Origin: Euonymus europaeus | Taxonomy: Eukaryota; Streptophyta; Magnoliopsida; Celastrales; Celastraceae | Assembly (NCBI GenBank): GCA_963580455.1 | Contig: OY756958.1 | Span: 13,776,501 to 13,840,500, forward strand | Direction: 5' to 3' | DNA length: 64,000 bases | Shown here: positions 1 through 12,329 of the stretch, in pieces | How the letters are laid out: each line of letters opens with the position of its first letter | How positions within the stretch are numbered: position 1 is the first letter of the stretch | The notes under the pieces: generated by a model | Databases searched by the model: none | Told to the model about the DNA's origin: nothing | Seen by the model: the letters and a program-made list of their open reading frames with translations, nothing else | Translations under genes and position numbers: made by a program

Positions 1-895
1 CATTTGTCTTAGAAAGTTCGTGTTTTGGCTTCGAAATAATCTGGGATGCTTATACTCGTAAAATTTGACGTAGAAGAACAATAAAAAGTGTTCACATAAG
101 AACATTGAAGGTCCAAAGTTGTTCAACTCACTCTACGGGGTAGCTTTAAACGGTTTTGTCCATTTGTATGCAAAGTTGGGGTTTTGGCATCGAAATAATC
201 AAGGAAGCTTATACTTGTAAAACTTGACATGGAAGAACAATAAAAGGTGTACACAGAACAACATTGATGGTCCGAAGTTGTTCAACTCACTCTATGGAAG
301 AGCTTTAAACAGTTTTGTCCATTTGTTATAGATAGTTGGGGTTTTGGTATCGAAATAATCTAGGAAGCCTATACTCGTAAAAATTGACATAGAAGAACAA
401 TAAAAAGGGTACACAGAACAACATAGATGGTTCGAAGTTTTTCAACTCACTCTACGGAGGAGCTTTAAACGGTTTTGTCCATTTGTCATAGATAGTGGGG
501 TTTTGGCATCGAAATAATCTAGGAAGCTTATACTTGTAAAATTTGACATGGAAGAACAATAAAAAGTGTACACAGAACAACATTGATGGTCCGAAGTTGT
601 TCAACTCACTCTATGGAAGAGCTCTAAACAGTTTTGTCCATTTGTCATAGAAAGTTGGAGTTTTGGCATCTAAATAATCTAGGAAGCTTATACTCTTAAA
701 ATTTGACATAGAAGAACAATAAAAAGTGTACACCGAGCAACTTTGATATTCCGTATTTGCTCAACTCTCTCTATTGAGGAGCTTTTAAAGTTTTTCTCAA
801 TTTCTCTTAGAAAGTTCGGGTTTTGGCATCAAAATAATCTAGGAAGCGTATACTCGTGAAATTTGACATAGAAGAACTATAAAAAGTGTACACCG
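1..895. repeat. Mixed satellite monomers, left edge
   Basis: This stretch holds about five and a half monomers cut by the window edge. I see no clear higher-order period within it. Most monomers are of the GAACAAC class (for example near 260 and 575). One near 735-800 has an unusual right half, with TATTTGCTC in place of GAAGTTGCTC and a run CTTTTAAAGTTTTTCTC. No gene is present. Confidence 0.8.
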
Positions 896-2495
896 AGCAG
901 TTTTGATGGTCCGAAGTTGATCAACACTCTCTACGGAGGTGCTTTAAACGGTTTTGTCCATTTGTCATAGATATTTGGGGTTTTGGCATCGAAATTATCT
1001 AGGAAGCTTATACTCGTAAAAATTGACAAAGAAGAACAATAAAAAGTGTACTTAGAACAACATAGATGGTCCGAAGTTGTTCAACTCACTCTATGGAGGA
1101 GCTTTAAACGGTTTTGTCCATTTGTCATAGATAGTTGGGGTTTTGGCATCGAAATAATCTAGGAAGCTTATACTCGTAAAATTTGACGTAGAAGAACAAT
1201 AAAAAGTGTACACAGAACAACATTGATGGTATGAAGTTGTTCAACTCACTCTATGGAGGAGCTTTAAACGGTTTTGTCCATTTGTCATAGATAGTTGGAG
1301 TTTTGGCATCGAAATAATCTAGGAAGCTTATACTCGTAAAATTTGACATAGAAGAGCAATAAAAAGTGTACACAGAACAACATAGATGGTCCGAAGTTGT
1401 TCAACTCACTCTATGGAGGAGCTTTAAACGGTTTAGTCCATTTGTCATAGATAGTTGGGGTTTTGGCATCGAAATAATCTAGGAAGCTTATACTCGTAAA
1501 ATTTGACATAGAAGAACAATAAAAAGTGTACACCGACCAACTTTGATGGTTCGAAGTTGCTCAACTCTCTCTATCGAGGAGCTTTTAACGTTTTTGTCCA
1601 TTTGTCTTAGAAAGTTCGTGTTTTGGCGTCGAAATAATCTAGGAAGCTTATATTCGTAAAATTTGACATAGAAAAAAAAATAAAAAGTGTACACCAAGCA
1701 GTTTTGATGGTCCGAAGATGCTCAACACTCTCTACGGAGGTGCTTTAAACGGTTTTGTCCATTTGTCATAGATATTTGGGGTTTTGGCATCGAAATTATC
1801 TAGGAAGCTTATACTCGTAAAAATTGAGAAAGAAGAACAATAAAAAGTGTACTTAGAACAACATAGATGGTCCGAAGTTGTTCAACTCACTCTATGGAGG
1901 AGCTTTAAACGGTTTTGTCCATTTGTCATAGATAGTTGGGGTTTTGGCATCGAAATAATCTAGGAAGCTTATACTCGTAAAATTTGACGTAGAAGAACAA
2001 TAAAAAGTGTACACAGAACAACATTGATGGTATGAAGTTGTTCAACTCACTCTATGGAGGAGCTTTAAACGGTTTTGTCCATTTGTCATAGATAGTTGGA
2101 GTTTTGGCATCGAAATAATCTAGGAAGCTTATACTCGTAAAATTTGACATAGAAGAGCAATAAAAAGTGTACACAGAACAACATAGATGGTCCGAAGTTG
2201 TTCAACTCACTCTATGGAGGAGCTTTAAACGGTTTAGTCCATTTGTCATAGATAGTTGGGGTTTTGGCATCGAAATAATCTAGGAAGCTTATACTCGTAA
2301 AATTTGACATAGAAGAACAATAAAAAGTGTACACCGACCAACTTTGATGGTTCGAAGTTGCTCAACTCTCTCTATCGAGGAGCTTTTAACGTTTTTGTCC
2401 ATTTGTCTTAGAAAGTTCGTGTTTTGGCGTCGAAATAATCTAGGAAGCTTATATTCGTAAAATTTGACATAGAAAAAAAATAAAAAGTGTACACC
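895..2495. repeat. 5-monomer tandem duplication (period ~800 bp)
   Basis: The block from about 895 to 1695 is repeated almost exactly from about 1696 to 2495 (for example 961 corresponds to 1762). Shared private variants include GATATTTGGGG, AAATTATCT, a GGTATGAAG variant of GGTCCGAAG, and GGTTTAGTCC. The shift is 801 bp until an A-run (9 A at 1672-1680, 8 A at 2473-2480), where one base is lost and the shift becomes 800. Two copies this similar imply a recent unequal exchange or replication slippage of five monomers. Confidence 0.9.
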
Positions 2496-5400
2496 GAGCA
2501 GTTTTGATGGTCCGAAGATGCTCAACACTCTCTACGGAGGAGCTTTAAACGGTTCTGTCCATTTGTCATAGAATTTTGGGGTTTTGGCATCAAAATAATC
2601 TAGGAAGCCTATACTCGTAAAATTTGACATAGAAGAAGAATAAAGAGTGACAACCGAGCAAGTTTGATGGTCCGAAGTTACTCAACTCTCTCTACGGAGA
2701 AGTTTTTAACGGTTTTGTCCATTTATCATAGAAAGTTGGGGTTTTGGCATCGAAATAGTCTAGGAAGCTTATACTCGTAAAATTTGACATAGAAGAATAA
2801 TAAAATGTGTACACAGAGCAACATTGATGGTCCGAAGTTGTTCAACTCACTCTATGGAGGAGCTTTAAAAGGTTTTGTCCATTTGTTATAGATAGTTAGG
2901 GTTTTGGCATCGAAAAAATCTAGGAAGCTTATACTCGTAAAATTTGACAAAGAAGAACAATAAAAAGTGTACACCGAGCAAGTTTGATGGTCCGAAGTTG
3001 CTCAACTCTCTCTATGAAGAAGCTTTTAACAGTTTTGTCCATTTGTCATAGAAAGTTACGGTTTTGGCATTGAAATAATCTACGAACCTTATACTCGTAA
3101 AATTTCACATAGAAGAACAAGAAAAAGTGTACACAGAACAACATTGAAGATCGGAAGTTGTCCAACTCACTCTATGGAGGAGCTTTAAACGGTTCTGTCC
3201 ATTTCTCATAGAAAGTTGGGGTTTTTGCATTGAAATTATCTAGGAAGTTTATACTCGTAAAATTTCACATAGAAGAACAATAAAAAGTGTATACAGAACA
3301 ACATTGAAGATCGGAAGTTGTACAACTCACTCTATGGAGTATCTTTAATCGATTTTGTCCATTTGTCATAGAAAGTTGGGGTTTTGGCATCGAAATAATC
3401 TAGGAAGCTTATACTTCTAAAATTTGACCTAGAAGAACAATAAAAAGTGTACACCGAGCAATTTTGATAGTCCGAAGTTGCTCAACTCGCGCTATGGAGG
3501 AGCTTTAAACGGTTTTGTCCATTTGACCTAGATAGTTGGGGTTTTGGCATCAAAATAATTTAGGAAGCCTATACTCGTAAAATTTGACATAGAAGAAGAA
3601 TAAAAAGTGTACACCGAGCAAGTTTGATGGTCCGAAGTTGATCAACTCTCTCTATGGAGAAGCTTTTAACGGTTTTGTCCATTTATCATAGAAAGTTGGG
3701 GTTTTGGCATCGAAATAGTCTAGGAAGCTTATACTCGTAAAATTTGACATAGAAGAACAACAAAAAGTGTACACAGAGCAACATTGATGGTCCGAAGTTG
3801 TTCAACACTCTCTACGGAGGAGCTTTAAACGATTCTGTCCATTTGTCATAGAATGTTGGGGTTTTGGCATTGAAATAATCTAGGAAGCCTATACTCGTAA
3901 AATTTGACATAGAAGAAGAATAAAAAGTGTACACAGAACAACATTGAAGATCGGAAGTTGTCCAACTCACTCTATTGAGGAGCTTTAAACGGTTTTGTCC
4001 ATTTGTTATAGATAGTTGTGGTTTTGGCATCGAAAAAATCTAGGAAGCTTATACTCGTAAAATTTGACATAGAAGAACAATAAAAAGTGTACACCGAGCA
4101 AGTTTGATGGTCCGAAGTTGTTCAACACTCTCTACGGAGGAGCTTTAAACGGTTCTGTCCATTTGTTATAGAATGTTGGGGTTTTGGCATTGAAATAATC
4201 TAGGAAGCCTGTACTCGTAAAATTTGACATAGAAGAAGAATAAAAAGTGTACACAGAACAATATTAAAGATCGAAAGTTGTCCAACTCACTCTATGGAGG
4301 AGCTTTAAACGGTTCTGTCCATTTCTCATAGAAAGTTGGGGTTTTGGCATTGAAATAATCTAGGAAGCTTATACTCGTACAATATCACATAGAAGAACAA
4401 TAAAAAGTGTACACAGAACAACATTGAAGATCGGAAGTTGTGCAACTCACTCTATGGAGTAGCTTTAAACGGTTTTGTCCATTTGTCATAGAAAGTTGGG
4501 GTTTTGGCATCGAAATAATCTAGGAAACTTATAGTTGTAAAATTTGACATAGAAGAAAAATAAAAAGTGTACACCGAGCAGCTTTGATAGTCCAAAGTTG
4601 CTCAAATTGCTCTATGGAGGAGCTTTAAGCGGTTTTGTCCATTTGTCATAGAAAGTTGGGGTTTTGGCATCGAAATAATCTAAGAAGCTTATACTCGTAA
4701 AATTTGACATAGAAGAACAATAAAAAGTGTACACAGAACAACATTGAAGGTCCGAAGTTGTTCAACTCACTCTATGGGGTAGCTTTAAACGGTTTTCTCC
4801 ATTTGTATGGAAAGTTGGTGTTTGGGCATCGAAATAATCTAGGAAGCTTATACTTGTAAAATTTTACATAAAAGAACATTAAAAAGTGTACACAGAACAA
4901 CATTGATGTTCCGAAATTGTTCAACTCACTCTATAGAGGAGCTTTAAAAAGTTTTGTCCATTTGTAATAGAAAGTTGGGGTTTTGACATCGAAATAATCT
5001 AGGAAGCTTATACTCGTAAAATTTGACATAGAAGAACAATAAAAAGTGTAAACCGAGCTACTTTGATAGTCCGAAGTTGCACAACTCTCTCTATGAAGAC
5101 GCATTAAAAGGTTTTGTCAATTTGTCGTAGAAAGTTGGGGTTTTGGCATCGAAACAATCTAGGAAGCTAATACTCGTAAAAATTGACATAGAAGAAAAAT
5201 AAAAAGTGTACACCGACCAACTTTGATGGTTCGATGTTGCTCAACTCTCTCTATCGAAGAGCTTTTAACGTGTTTGTCCATTTGTCTTAGAAAGTTCGTG
5301 TTTTGGCATCGAAATAATCTAGGAAGCTTATATTCATAAAATTTGACATAGAAGAACAATAAAAAGTGTACACCGAGTAGTTTTGATGGTCCGAAGTTGC

Positions 5401-6099
5401 TCAACACTCTCTACGGATGCGCTTTAAACAATTCTGTCCATTTGTCATAGAAAGTTGGGATTTTGGCACCGAAATAATCTAGGAAGCATATACTGGTAAA
5501 ATTTGACATAAAAGAACAATAAAAAGTGTACAAAGAACAACATTGATGGTCCGAAGTTGTTCAACTCACTCTATGGAGGAGCTTTATACGATTTTGTCCA
5601 TTTGTCATAGATAGTTTGGGTTTTGGCATCAAAATAATCTAGGAAGCTTATACTCGTAAAATTTGACATAGAAGAAGAATAAAAAGTATACACCGAGCAA
5701 GTTTGATGGTCCGAAGTTGCTCAACTCCCTCTATGGAGAAGCTTTTAACGGTTTTCTCCATTTATCATAGAATGTTGGGGTTTTGGCATCGAAATAGTCT
5801 AGGAAGCTTATACTCGTAAAATTTGACATAGAAGAACAATAAAAAGTGTACACAGAGCAACATTGATGGTCCGAAGTTGTTCGAATCACTCTATGGAGGA
5901 GCTTTAAACGGTTTTGTCCATTTGTCATAGATAGTTGGGGTTTTGGCATCGAAATAATCTAGGAAGCTTATACTCATAAAATTTGACATAGAAGAGCAAT
6001 AAAAAGTGTACACAGAACAACATAGATGGTCCGAAGTTGTTCAACTCACTCTATGGAGGAGCTTTAAACGGTTTAGTCCATTTGTCATAGATAGTTTGG
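2101..6099. repeat. 25-monomer HOR, copy 1 (3999 bp)
   Basis: This is the first full unit of a higher-order repeat of 25 monomers (25 x 160 minus 1). Bases about 2101-5580 align with 6100-9579 at a constant shift of 3999. Shared private marks include ACCGAACCTTATACTCG-like changes near 3080 and 7085, a GAAAGATCG-type variant near 4265 and 8265, TATGGAAAGTTGGTG near 4806 and 8805, and TTGGCACCG near 5464 and 9463. By eye the two copies differ only at scattered single bases, far fewer than adjacent monomers do. Confidence 0.9.
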
Positions 6100-9000
6100 G
6101 TTTTGGCATCGAAATAATCTAGGAAGCTTATACTCGTAAAATTTGACATAGAAGAGCAATAAAAAGTGTACACAGAACAACATAGATGGTCCGAAGTTGT
6201 TCAACTCACTCTATGGAGGAGCTTTAAACGGTTTGGTCCATTTGTCATAGATAGTTGGGGTTTTGGCATCGAAATAATCTAGGAAGCTTATACTCGTAAA
6301 ATTTGACATAGAAGAACAATAAAAAGTGTACACCGACCAACTTTGATGGTTCGAAGTTGCTCAACTCTCTCTATCGAGGAGCTTTTAACGTTTTTGTCCA
6401 TTTGTCTTAGAAAGTTCGTGTTTTGGCGTCGAAATAATCTAGGAAGCTTATATTCGTAAAATTTGACATAGAAAAAAAATAAAAAGTGTACACCGAGCAG
6501 TTTTGATGGTCCGAAGATGCTCAACACTCTCTACGGAGAAGCTTTAAACTGTTCTATCCATTTGTCATAGAATTTTGGGGTTTTGGCATCAAAATAATCT
6601 AGGAAGCCTATACTCGTAAAATTTGAAATAGAAGAAGAATAAAGAGTGACAACCGAGCAAGTTTGATGGTCCGAAGTTACTCAACTCTCTCTACGGAGAA
6701 GTTTTTAACGGTTTTGTCCATTTATCATAGAAAGTTGGGGTTTTGGCATCGAAATAGTCTAGGAAGCTTATACTCGTAAAATTTGACATAGAAGAACAAT
6801 AAAAAGTGTACACAGAGCAACATTGATGGTCCGAAGTTGTTCAACTCACTCTATGGAGGAGCTTTAAAAGGTTTTGTCCATTTGTTATAGATAGTTAGGG
6901 TTTTGGCATCGAAAAAATCTAGGAAGCTTATACTCGTAAAATTTGACATAGAAGAACAATAAAAAGTGTACACCGAGCAAGTTTGATGGTCCGAAGATGC
7001 TCAACTCTCTCTATGAAGAAGCTTTTAACAGTTTTGTCCATTTGTCATAGAAAGTTACGGTTTTGGCATTGAAATAATCTACGAACCTTATACTCATAAA
7101 ATTTCACATAGAAGAACAAGAAAAAGTGTACACAGAACAACATTGAAGATCGGAAGTTGTCCAACTCACTCTATGAAGGAGCTTTAAACGGTTCTGTCCA
7201 TTTCTCATAGAAAGTTGGGGTTTTTGCATTGAAATTATCTAGGAAGCTTATACTCGTAAAATTTCACATAGAAGAACAATAAAAAGTGTATACAGAACAA
7301 CATTGAAGATCGGAAGTTGTACAACTCACTCTATGGAGTATCTTTAATCGATTTTGTCCATTTGTCATAGAAAGTTGGGGTTTTGGCATCGAAATAATCT
7401 TGGAAGCTTATACTTCTAAAATTTGACCTAGAAGAACAATAAAAAGTGTACACCGAGCAATTTTGATAGTCCGAAGTTGCTCAACTCGCGCTATGGAGGA
7501 GCTTTAAACGGTTTTGTCCATTTGACCTAGATAGTTGGGGTTTTGGCATCAAAATAATTTAGGAAGCCTATACTCGTAAAATTTGACATAGAAGAAGAAT
7601 AAAAAGTGTACACCGAGCAAGTTTGATGGTCCGAAGTTGCTCAACTCTCTCTATGGAGAAGCTTTTAACGGTTTTGTCCATTTATCATAGAAAGTTCGGG
7701 TTTTGGCATCGAAATAGTCTAGGAAGCTTATACTCGTAAAATTTGACATAGAAGAACAATAAAAAGTGTACACAGAGCAACATTGATGGTCCGAAGTTGT
7801 TCAACACTCTCTACGGAGGAGCTTTAAACGATTCTGTCCATTTGTCATAGAATGTTGGGGTTTTGGCATTGAAATAATCTAGGAAGCCTATACTCGTAAA
7901 ATTTGACATAGAAGAAGAATAAAAAGTGTACACAGAACAACATTGAAGATCGGAAGTTGTCCAACTCACTCTATGGAGGAGCTTTAAACGGTTTTGTCCA
8001 TTTGTTATAGATAGTTGGGGTTTTGGCATCGAAAAAATCTAGGAAGCTTATACTCGTAAAATTTGACATAGAAGAACAATAAAAAGTGTACACCGAGCAA
8101 GTTTGATGGTCCGAAGTTGTTCAACACTCTCTACGGAGGAGCTTTAAACGGTTCTGTCCATTTGTTATAGAATGTTGGGGTTTTGGCAATGAAATAATCT
8201 AGGAAGCCTATACTCGTAAAATTTGACATAGAAGAAGAATAAAAAGTGTACACAGAACAATATTAAAGATCGAAAGTTGTCCAACTCACTCTATGGAGGA
8301 GCTTTAAACGGTTCTGTCCATTTCTCATAGAAAGTTGGGGTTTTGGCATTGAAATAATCTAGGAAGCTTATACTCGTACAATATCACATAGAAGAACAAT
8401 AAAAAGTGTACACAGAACAACATTGAAGATCGGAAGTTGTGCAACTCACTCTATGGAGTAGCTTTAAACGGTTTTGTCCATTTGTCATAGAAAGTTGGGG
8501 TTTTGGCATCGAAATAATCAAGGAAACTTATAGTTGTAAAATTTGACATCGAAGAAAAATAAAAAGTGTACACCGAGCAACTTTGATAGTCCAAAGTTGC
8601 TCAAATTACTCTATGGAGGAGCTTTAAGCGGTTTTGTCCATTTGTCATAGAAAGTTGGGGTTTTGGCATCGAAATAATCTAAGAAGCTTATACTCGTAAA
8701 ATTTGACATAGAAGAACAATAAAAAGTGTACACAGAACAACATTGAAGGTCCGAAGTTGTTCAACTCACTCTATGGGGTAGCTTTAAACGGTTTTCTCCA
8801 TTTGTATGGAAAGTTGGTGTTTGGGCATCGAAATAATCTAGGAAGCTTATACTTGTAAAATTTTACATAAAAGAACATTAAAAAGTGTACACAGAACAAC
8901 ATTGATGTTCCGAAGTTGTTCAACTCACTCTATAGAGGAGCTTTAAAAAGTTTTGTCCATTTGTAATAGAAAGTTGGGGTTTTGGCATCGAAATAATCTA

Positions 9001-9580
9001 GGAAGCTTATACTCGTAAAATTTGACATAGAAGAACAATAAAAAGTGTAAACCGAGCTACTTTGATAGTCCGAAGTTGCACAACTCTCTCTATGAAGACG
9101 CATTAAAAGGTTTTGTCAATTTGTCGTAGAAAGTTGGGGTTTTGGCATCGAAATAATCTAGGAAGCTAATACTCGTAAAATTTGACATAGAAGAAAAATA
9201 AAAAGTGTACACCGACCAAGTTTGATGGTTCGATGTTGCTCAACTCTCTCTATCGAAGAGCTTTTAACGTGTTTGTCCATTTGTCTTAGAAAGTTCGTGT
9301 TTTGGCATCGAAATAATCTAGGAAGCTTATATTCATAAAATTTGACATAGAAGAACAATAAAAAGTGTACACCGAGTACTTTTGATGGTCCGAAGTTGCT
9401 CAACACTCTCTACGGATGAGCTTTAAACGATTCTGTCCATTTGTCATAGAAAGTTGGGATTTTGGCACCGAAATAATCTAGGAAGCATATACTGGTAAAA
9501 TTTGACATAGAAGAACAATAAAAAGTGTACACAGAACAACATTGATGGTCCGAAGTTGTTCAACTCACTCTATGGAGGAG
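6100..9580. repeat. 25-monomer HOR, copy 2 (left part)
   Basis: This block is collinear with copy 1 at a shift of 3999 bp up to about 9580. There it departs, inside a monomer, into a repeat of its own last seven monomers. The rest of the unit (about 10700-11070) then matches 5581-5950 at a shift of 5117, which is 3999 plus 1118. Copy 2 is therefore a 25-mer enlarged to 32 monomers. Confidence 0.85.
8575..8602. repeat. Perfect 11-bp-arm inverted repeat in a monomer
   Basis: Left arm GAGCAACTTTG (8575-8585), 6-base spacer ATAGTC, right arm CAAAGTTGCTC (8592-8602). The arms are exactly complementary. This is the longest perfect form of the dyad found at monomer positions 53-80 throughout the array. 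It could form a hairpin or cruciform, or be bound by a dimeric protein; neither is shown by the sequence. Confidence 0.9.
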
Positions 9581-10700
9581 CTTTAAAAGGTTTTGTCCAT
9601 TTGTTATAGATAGTTAGGGTTTTGGCATCGAAATAATCAAGGAAACTTATAGCTGTAAAATTTGACATAGAAGAAAAATAAAAAGTGTACACCGGGCAAC
9701 TTTGATAGTCCAAAGTTGCTCAAATTACTCTATGGAGGAGCTTTAAGCGGTTTTGTCCATTTGTCATAGAAAGTTGGGGTTTTGGCATCGAAATAATCTA
9801 AGAAGCTTATACTCGTAAAATTTGACATAGAAAAACAATAAAAAGTGTACACAGAACAACATTGAAGGTCCGAAGTTGTTCAACTCACTCTATGGGGTAG
9901 CTTTAAACGGTTTTCTCCATTTGTATGGAAAGTTGGTGTTTGGGCATCGAAATAATCTAGGAAGCTTATACTTGTAAAATTTTACATAAAAGAACATTAA
10001 AAAGTGTACACAAAACAACATTGATGTTCCGAAGTTGTTCAACTCACTCTATAGAGGAGCTTTAAAAGTTTTGTCCATTTGTAATAGAAAGTTGGGGTTT
10101 TGGCATCGAAATAATCTAGGAAGCTTATACTCGTAAAATTTGACATAGAAGAACAATAAAAAGTGTAAACCGAGCTACTTTGATAGTCCGAAGTTGCACA
10201 ACTCTCTCTATGAAGACGCATTAAAAGGTTTTGTCAATTTGTCGTAGAAAGTTGGGGTTTTGGCATCGAAATAATCTAGGAAGCTAATACTCGTAAAATT
10301 TGACATAAAAGAAAAATAAAAAGTGTACACCGACCAACTTTGATGGTTCGATGTTGCTCAACTCTCTCTATCGAAGAGCTTTTAACGTGTTTGTCCATTT
10401 GTCTTAGAAAGTTCGTGTTTTGGCATCGAAATAATCTAGGAAGCTTATATTCATAAAATTTGACATAGAAGAACAATAAAAAGTGTACACCGAGTAGTTT
10501 TGATGGTCCGAAGTTGCTCAACACTCTCTACGGATGAGCTTTAAACGATTCTGTCCATTTGTCATAGAAAGTTGGGATTTTGGCACCGAAATAATCTAGG
10601 AAGCATATACTGGTAAAATTTGACATAGAAGAACAATAAAAAGTGTACACAGAACAACATTGATGGTCCGAAGTTGTTCAACTCACTCTATGGAGGAGCT
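9581..10700. repeat. 7-monomer internal duplication in HOR copy 2
   Basis: Bases about 9631-10698 repeat 8513-9580 at a shift of about 1118 bp (seven monomers minus 2). Private marks shared by both include GAAACTTATAG, CAAATTACTC, TATGGAAAGTTGGTGTTTGG and GTTCGATGTTGCTC. The joint monomer at about 9570-9625 matches neither flank. Its middle (CTTTAAAAGG, TTATAGATAGTTAGGG) resembles the monomer at about 6865-6900, so the junction is a three-way mosaic. Confidence 0.85.
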
Positions 10701-11680
10701 TTATACGATTTTGTCCATTTGTCATAGATAGTTTGGGTTTTGGCATCAAAATAATCTAGGAAGCTTATACTCGTAAAATTTGACATAGAAGAAGAATAAA
10801 AAGTGTACACCGAGCAAGTTTGATGGTCCGAAGTTGCTCAACTCCCTCTATGGAGAAGCTTTTAACGGTTTTGTCCATTTATCATAGAATGTTGGGGTTT
10901 TGGCATCGAAATAGTCTAGGAAGCTTATACTCGTAAAATTTGACATAGAAGAACAATAAAAAGTGTACACAGAGCAACATTGATGGTCCGAAGTTGTTCG
11001 AATCACTCTATGGAGGAGCTTTAAACGGTTTTGTCCATTTGTTATAGATAGTTGGGGTTTTGGCATCGAAATAATCTAGGAAGCTTATACTCGTAAAATT
11101 TCACATAGAAGAACAATAAAAAGTGTACACAGAACAACATTGAAGATTGGAAGTTGTCCAACTCATTCTATGGAGGAGCTTTAAACGGTTCTGTCCATTT
11201 GTCATAGAAAGTTGGGGTTTTGGAATGAAAATAATCTAGGAAGCTTATACTCGTACAATTTCACATAGAAGAACAATAAAAAGTGTACACAGAACAACAT
11301 TGAAGATCGGAAGTTGTACAACTCACTCTATGGAGTAGCTTTAACCGGTTTTGTCCATTTGTCATAGCAAGTTGGGGTTTTGGCATCGAAATAATCTAGG
11401 AAGCTTATACTTGTAAAATTTGGCATAGAAGAACAATAAAAAGTGTACACCGAGCAACTTTGATAGTCCGAAGTTGCTCAACTCGCTCTATGGAGGAGCT
11501 TTAAATGGTTTTGTCCATTTGTCATAGAAAGTTGGGGTTTTGGCATCGAAATAATCTAGGAAGCTTATACTCGTAAAATTTGACATAGAAGAACAATAAA
11601 AAGTGTACACAGAACAACATTGAAGGTCTGAATTTGTTCAACTCATTCTATGGGGTAGCTTTAAACGGTTTTCTCCGTTT
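10060..11680. repeat. HOR segment repeated at 14059-15660 (3999 bp)
   Basis: This segment recurs at a shift of exactly 3999 bp, for example 10276 with 14275 and 10848 with 14847. It carries private marks such as CACCGAAATAATC, GAAGCATATACTGG and CTTTATACG. Near 11141 the first copy reads GAAGATTGG where the second reads GAAGATCGG. The segment is the third pass of the 25-mer family and ends where the local duplication at 11720 starts. Confidence 0.85.
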
Positions 11681-12040
11681 GTATGGAAAGTTGGGGTTTT
11701 GGCATCGAAATAATCTAGGAAGCTTATACTCGTAAAATTTCACATAGAAGAACAATAAAAAGTGTACACAGAACAACATTGAAGATTGGAAGTTGTCCAA
11801 CTCATTCTATGGAGGAGCTTTAAACGGTTCTGTCCATTTGTCATAGAAAGTTGGGGTTTTGGAATGAAAATAATCTAGGAAGCTTATACTCGTACAATTT
11901 CACATAGAAGAACAATAAAAAGTGTACACAGAACAACATTGAAGATCGGAAGTTGTACAACTCACTCTATGGAGTAGCTTTAACCGGTTTTGTCCATTTG
12001 TCATAGCAAGTTGGGGTTTTGGCATCGAAATAATCTAGGA
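11081..12040. repeat. Local partial duplication, step 639 bp
   Basis: Two monomers at about 11081-11400 recur at about 11720-12039 (shift 639, four monomers minus 1). They keep the unusual GGAATGAAAATAATC, where other monomers have GGCATCGAAATAATC, and also ATTGAAGATTGG and TAACCGG. The corresponding place in the next unit (about 15700) lacks this copy, so it is specific to this unit. Confidence 0.85.
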
Positions 12041-12329
12041 AGCTTATACTCTTAAAATTTAACATAAAAGAACAATAAAAAGTATAAACCGAGCAACTTT
12101 GATGGTCCGAATTTTCTCAACTCTTTCTATGGAAAAGCTCTTAAAGTTTTTGTCCATTTCTCTTCGAAAGTTGGGGTTTTGGCATCGAAATAATCTAGGA
12201 AGCTTATACTCGTTAAATTTGACATAGAAGAACAATAAAAAGTATACACCGTGCAACTTTGATTGTCCGAAGTTGCTAAACTCACTCTATAGAGGAGCTT
12301 TAAACGGTTTTGCCCATTTGTCATAGAAA
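12041..12329. repeat. Monomers of the right-hand (14-mer) family embedded in the 25-mer region
   Basis: These two monomers carry CTTAAAATTTAACATAAAAG, AAGTATAAACCG, CTTCGAAAGTTGG and CGTTAAATTTG. All are typical of the block beginning at 15.88 kb, to which this stretch aligns at a shift of 3839 bp (12059 with 15898). They show that the 25-mer and 14-mer families share ancestry or have exchanged segments. Confidence 0.8.
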
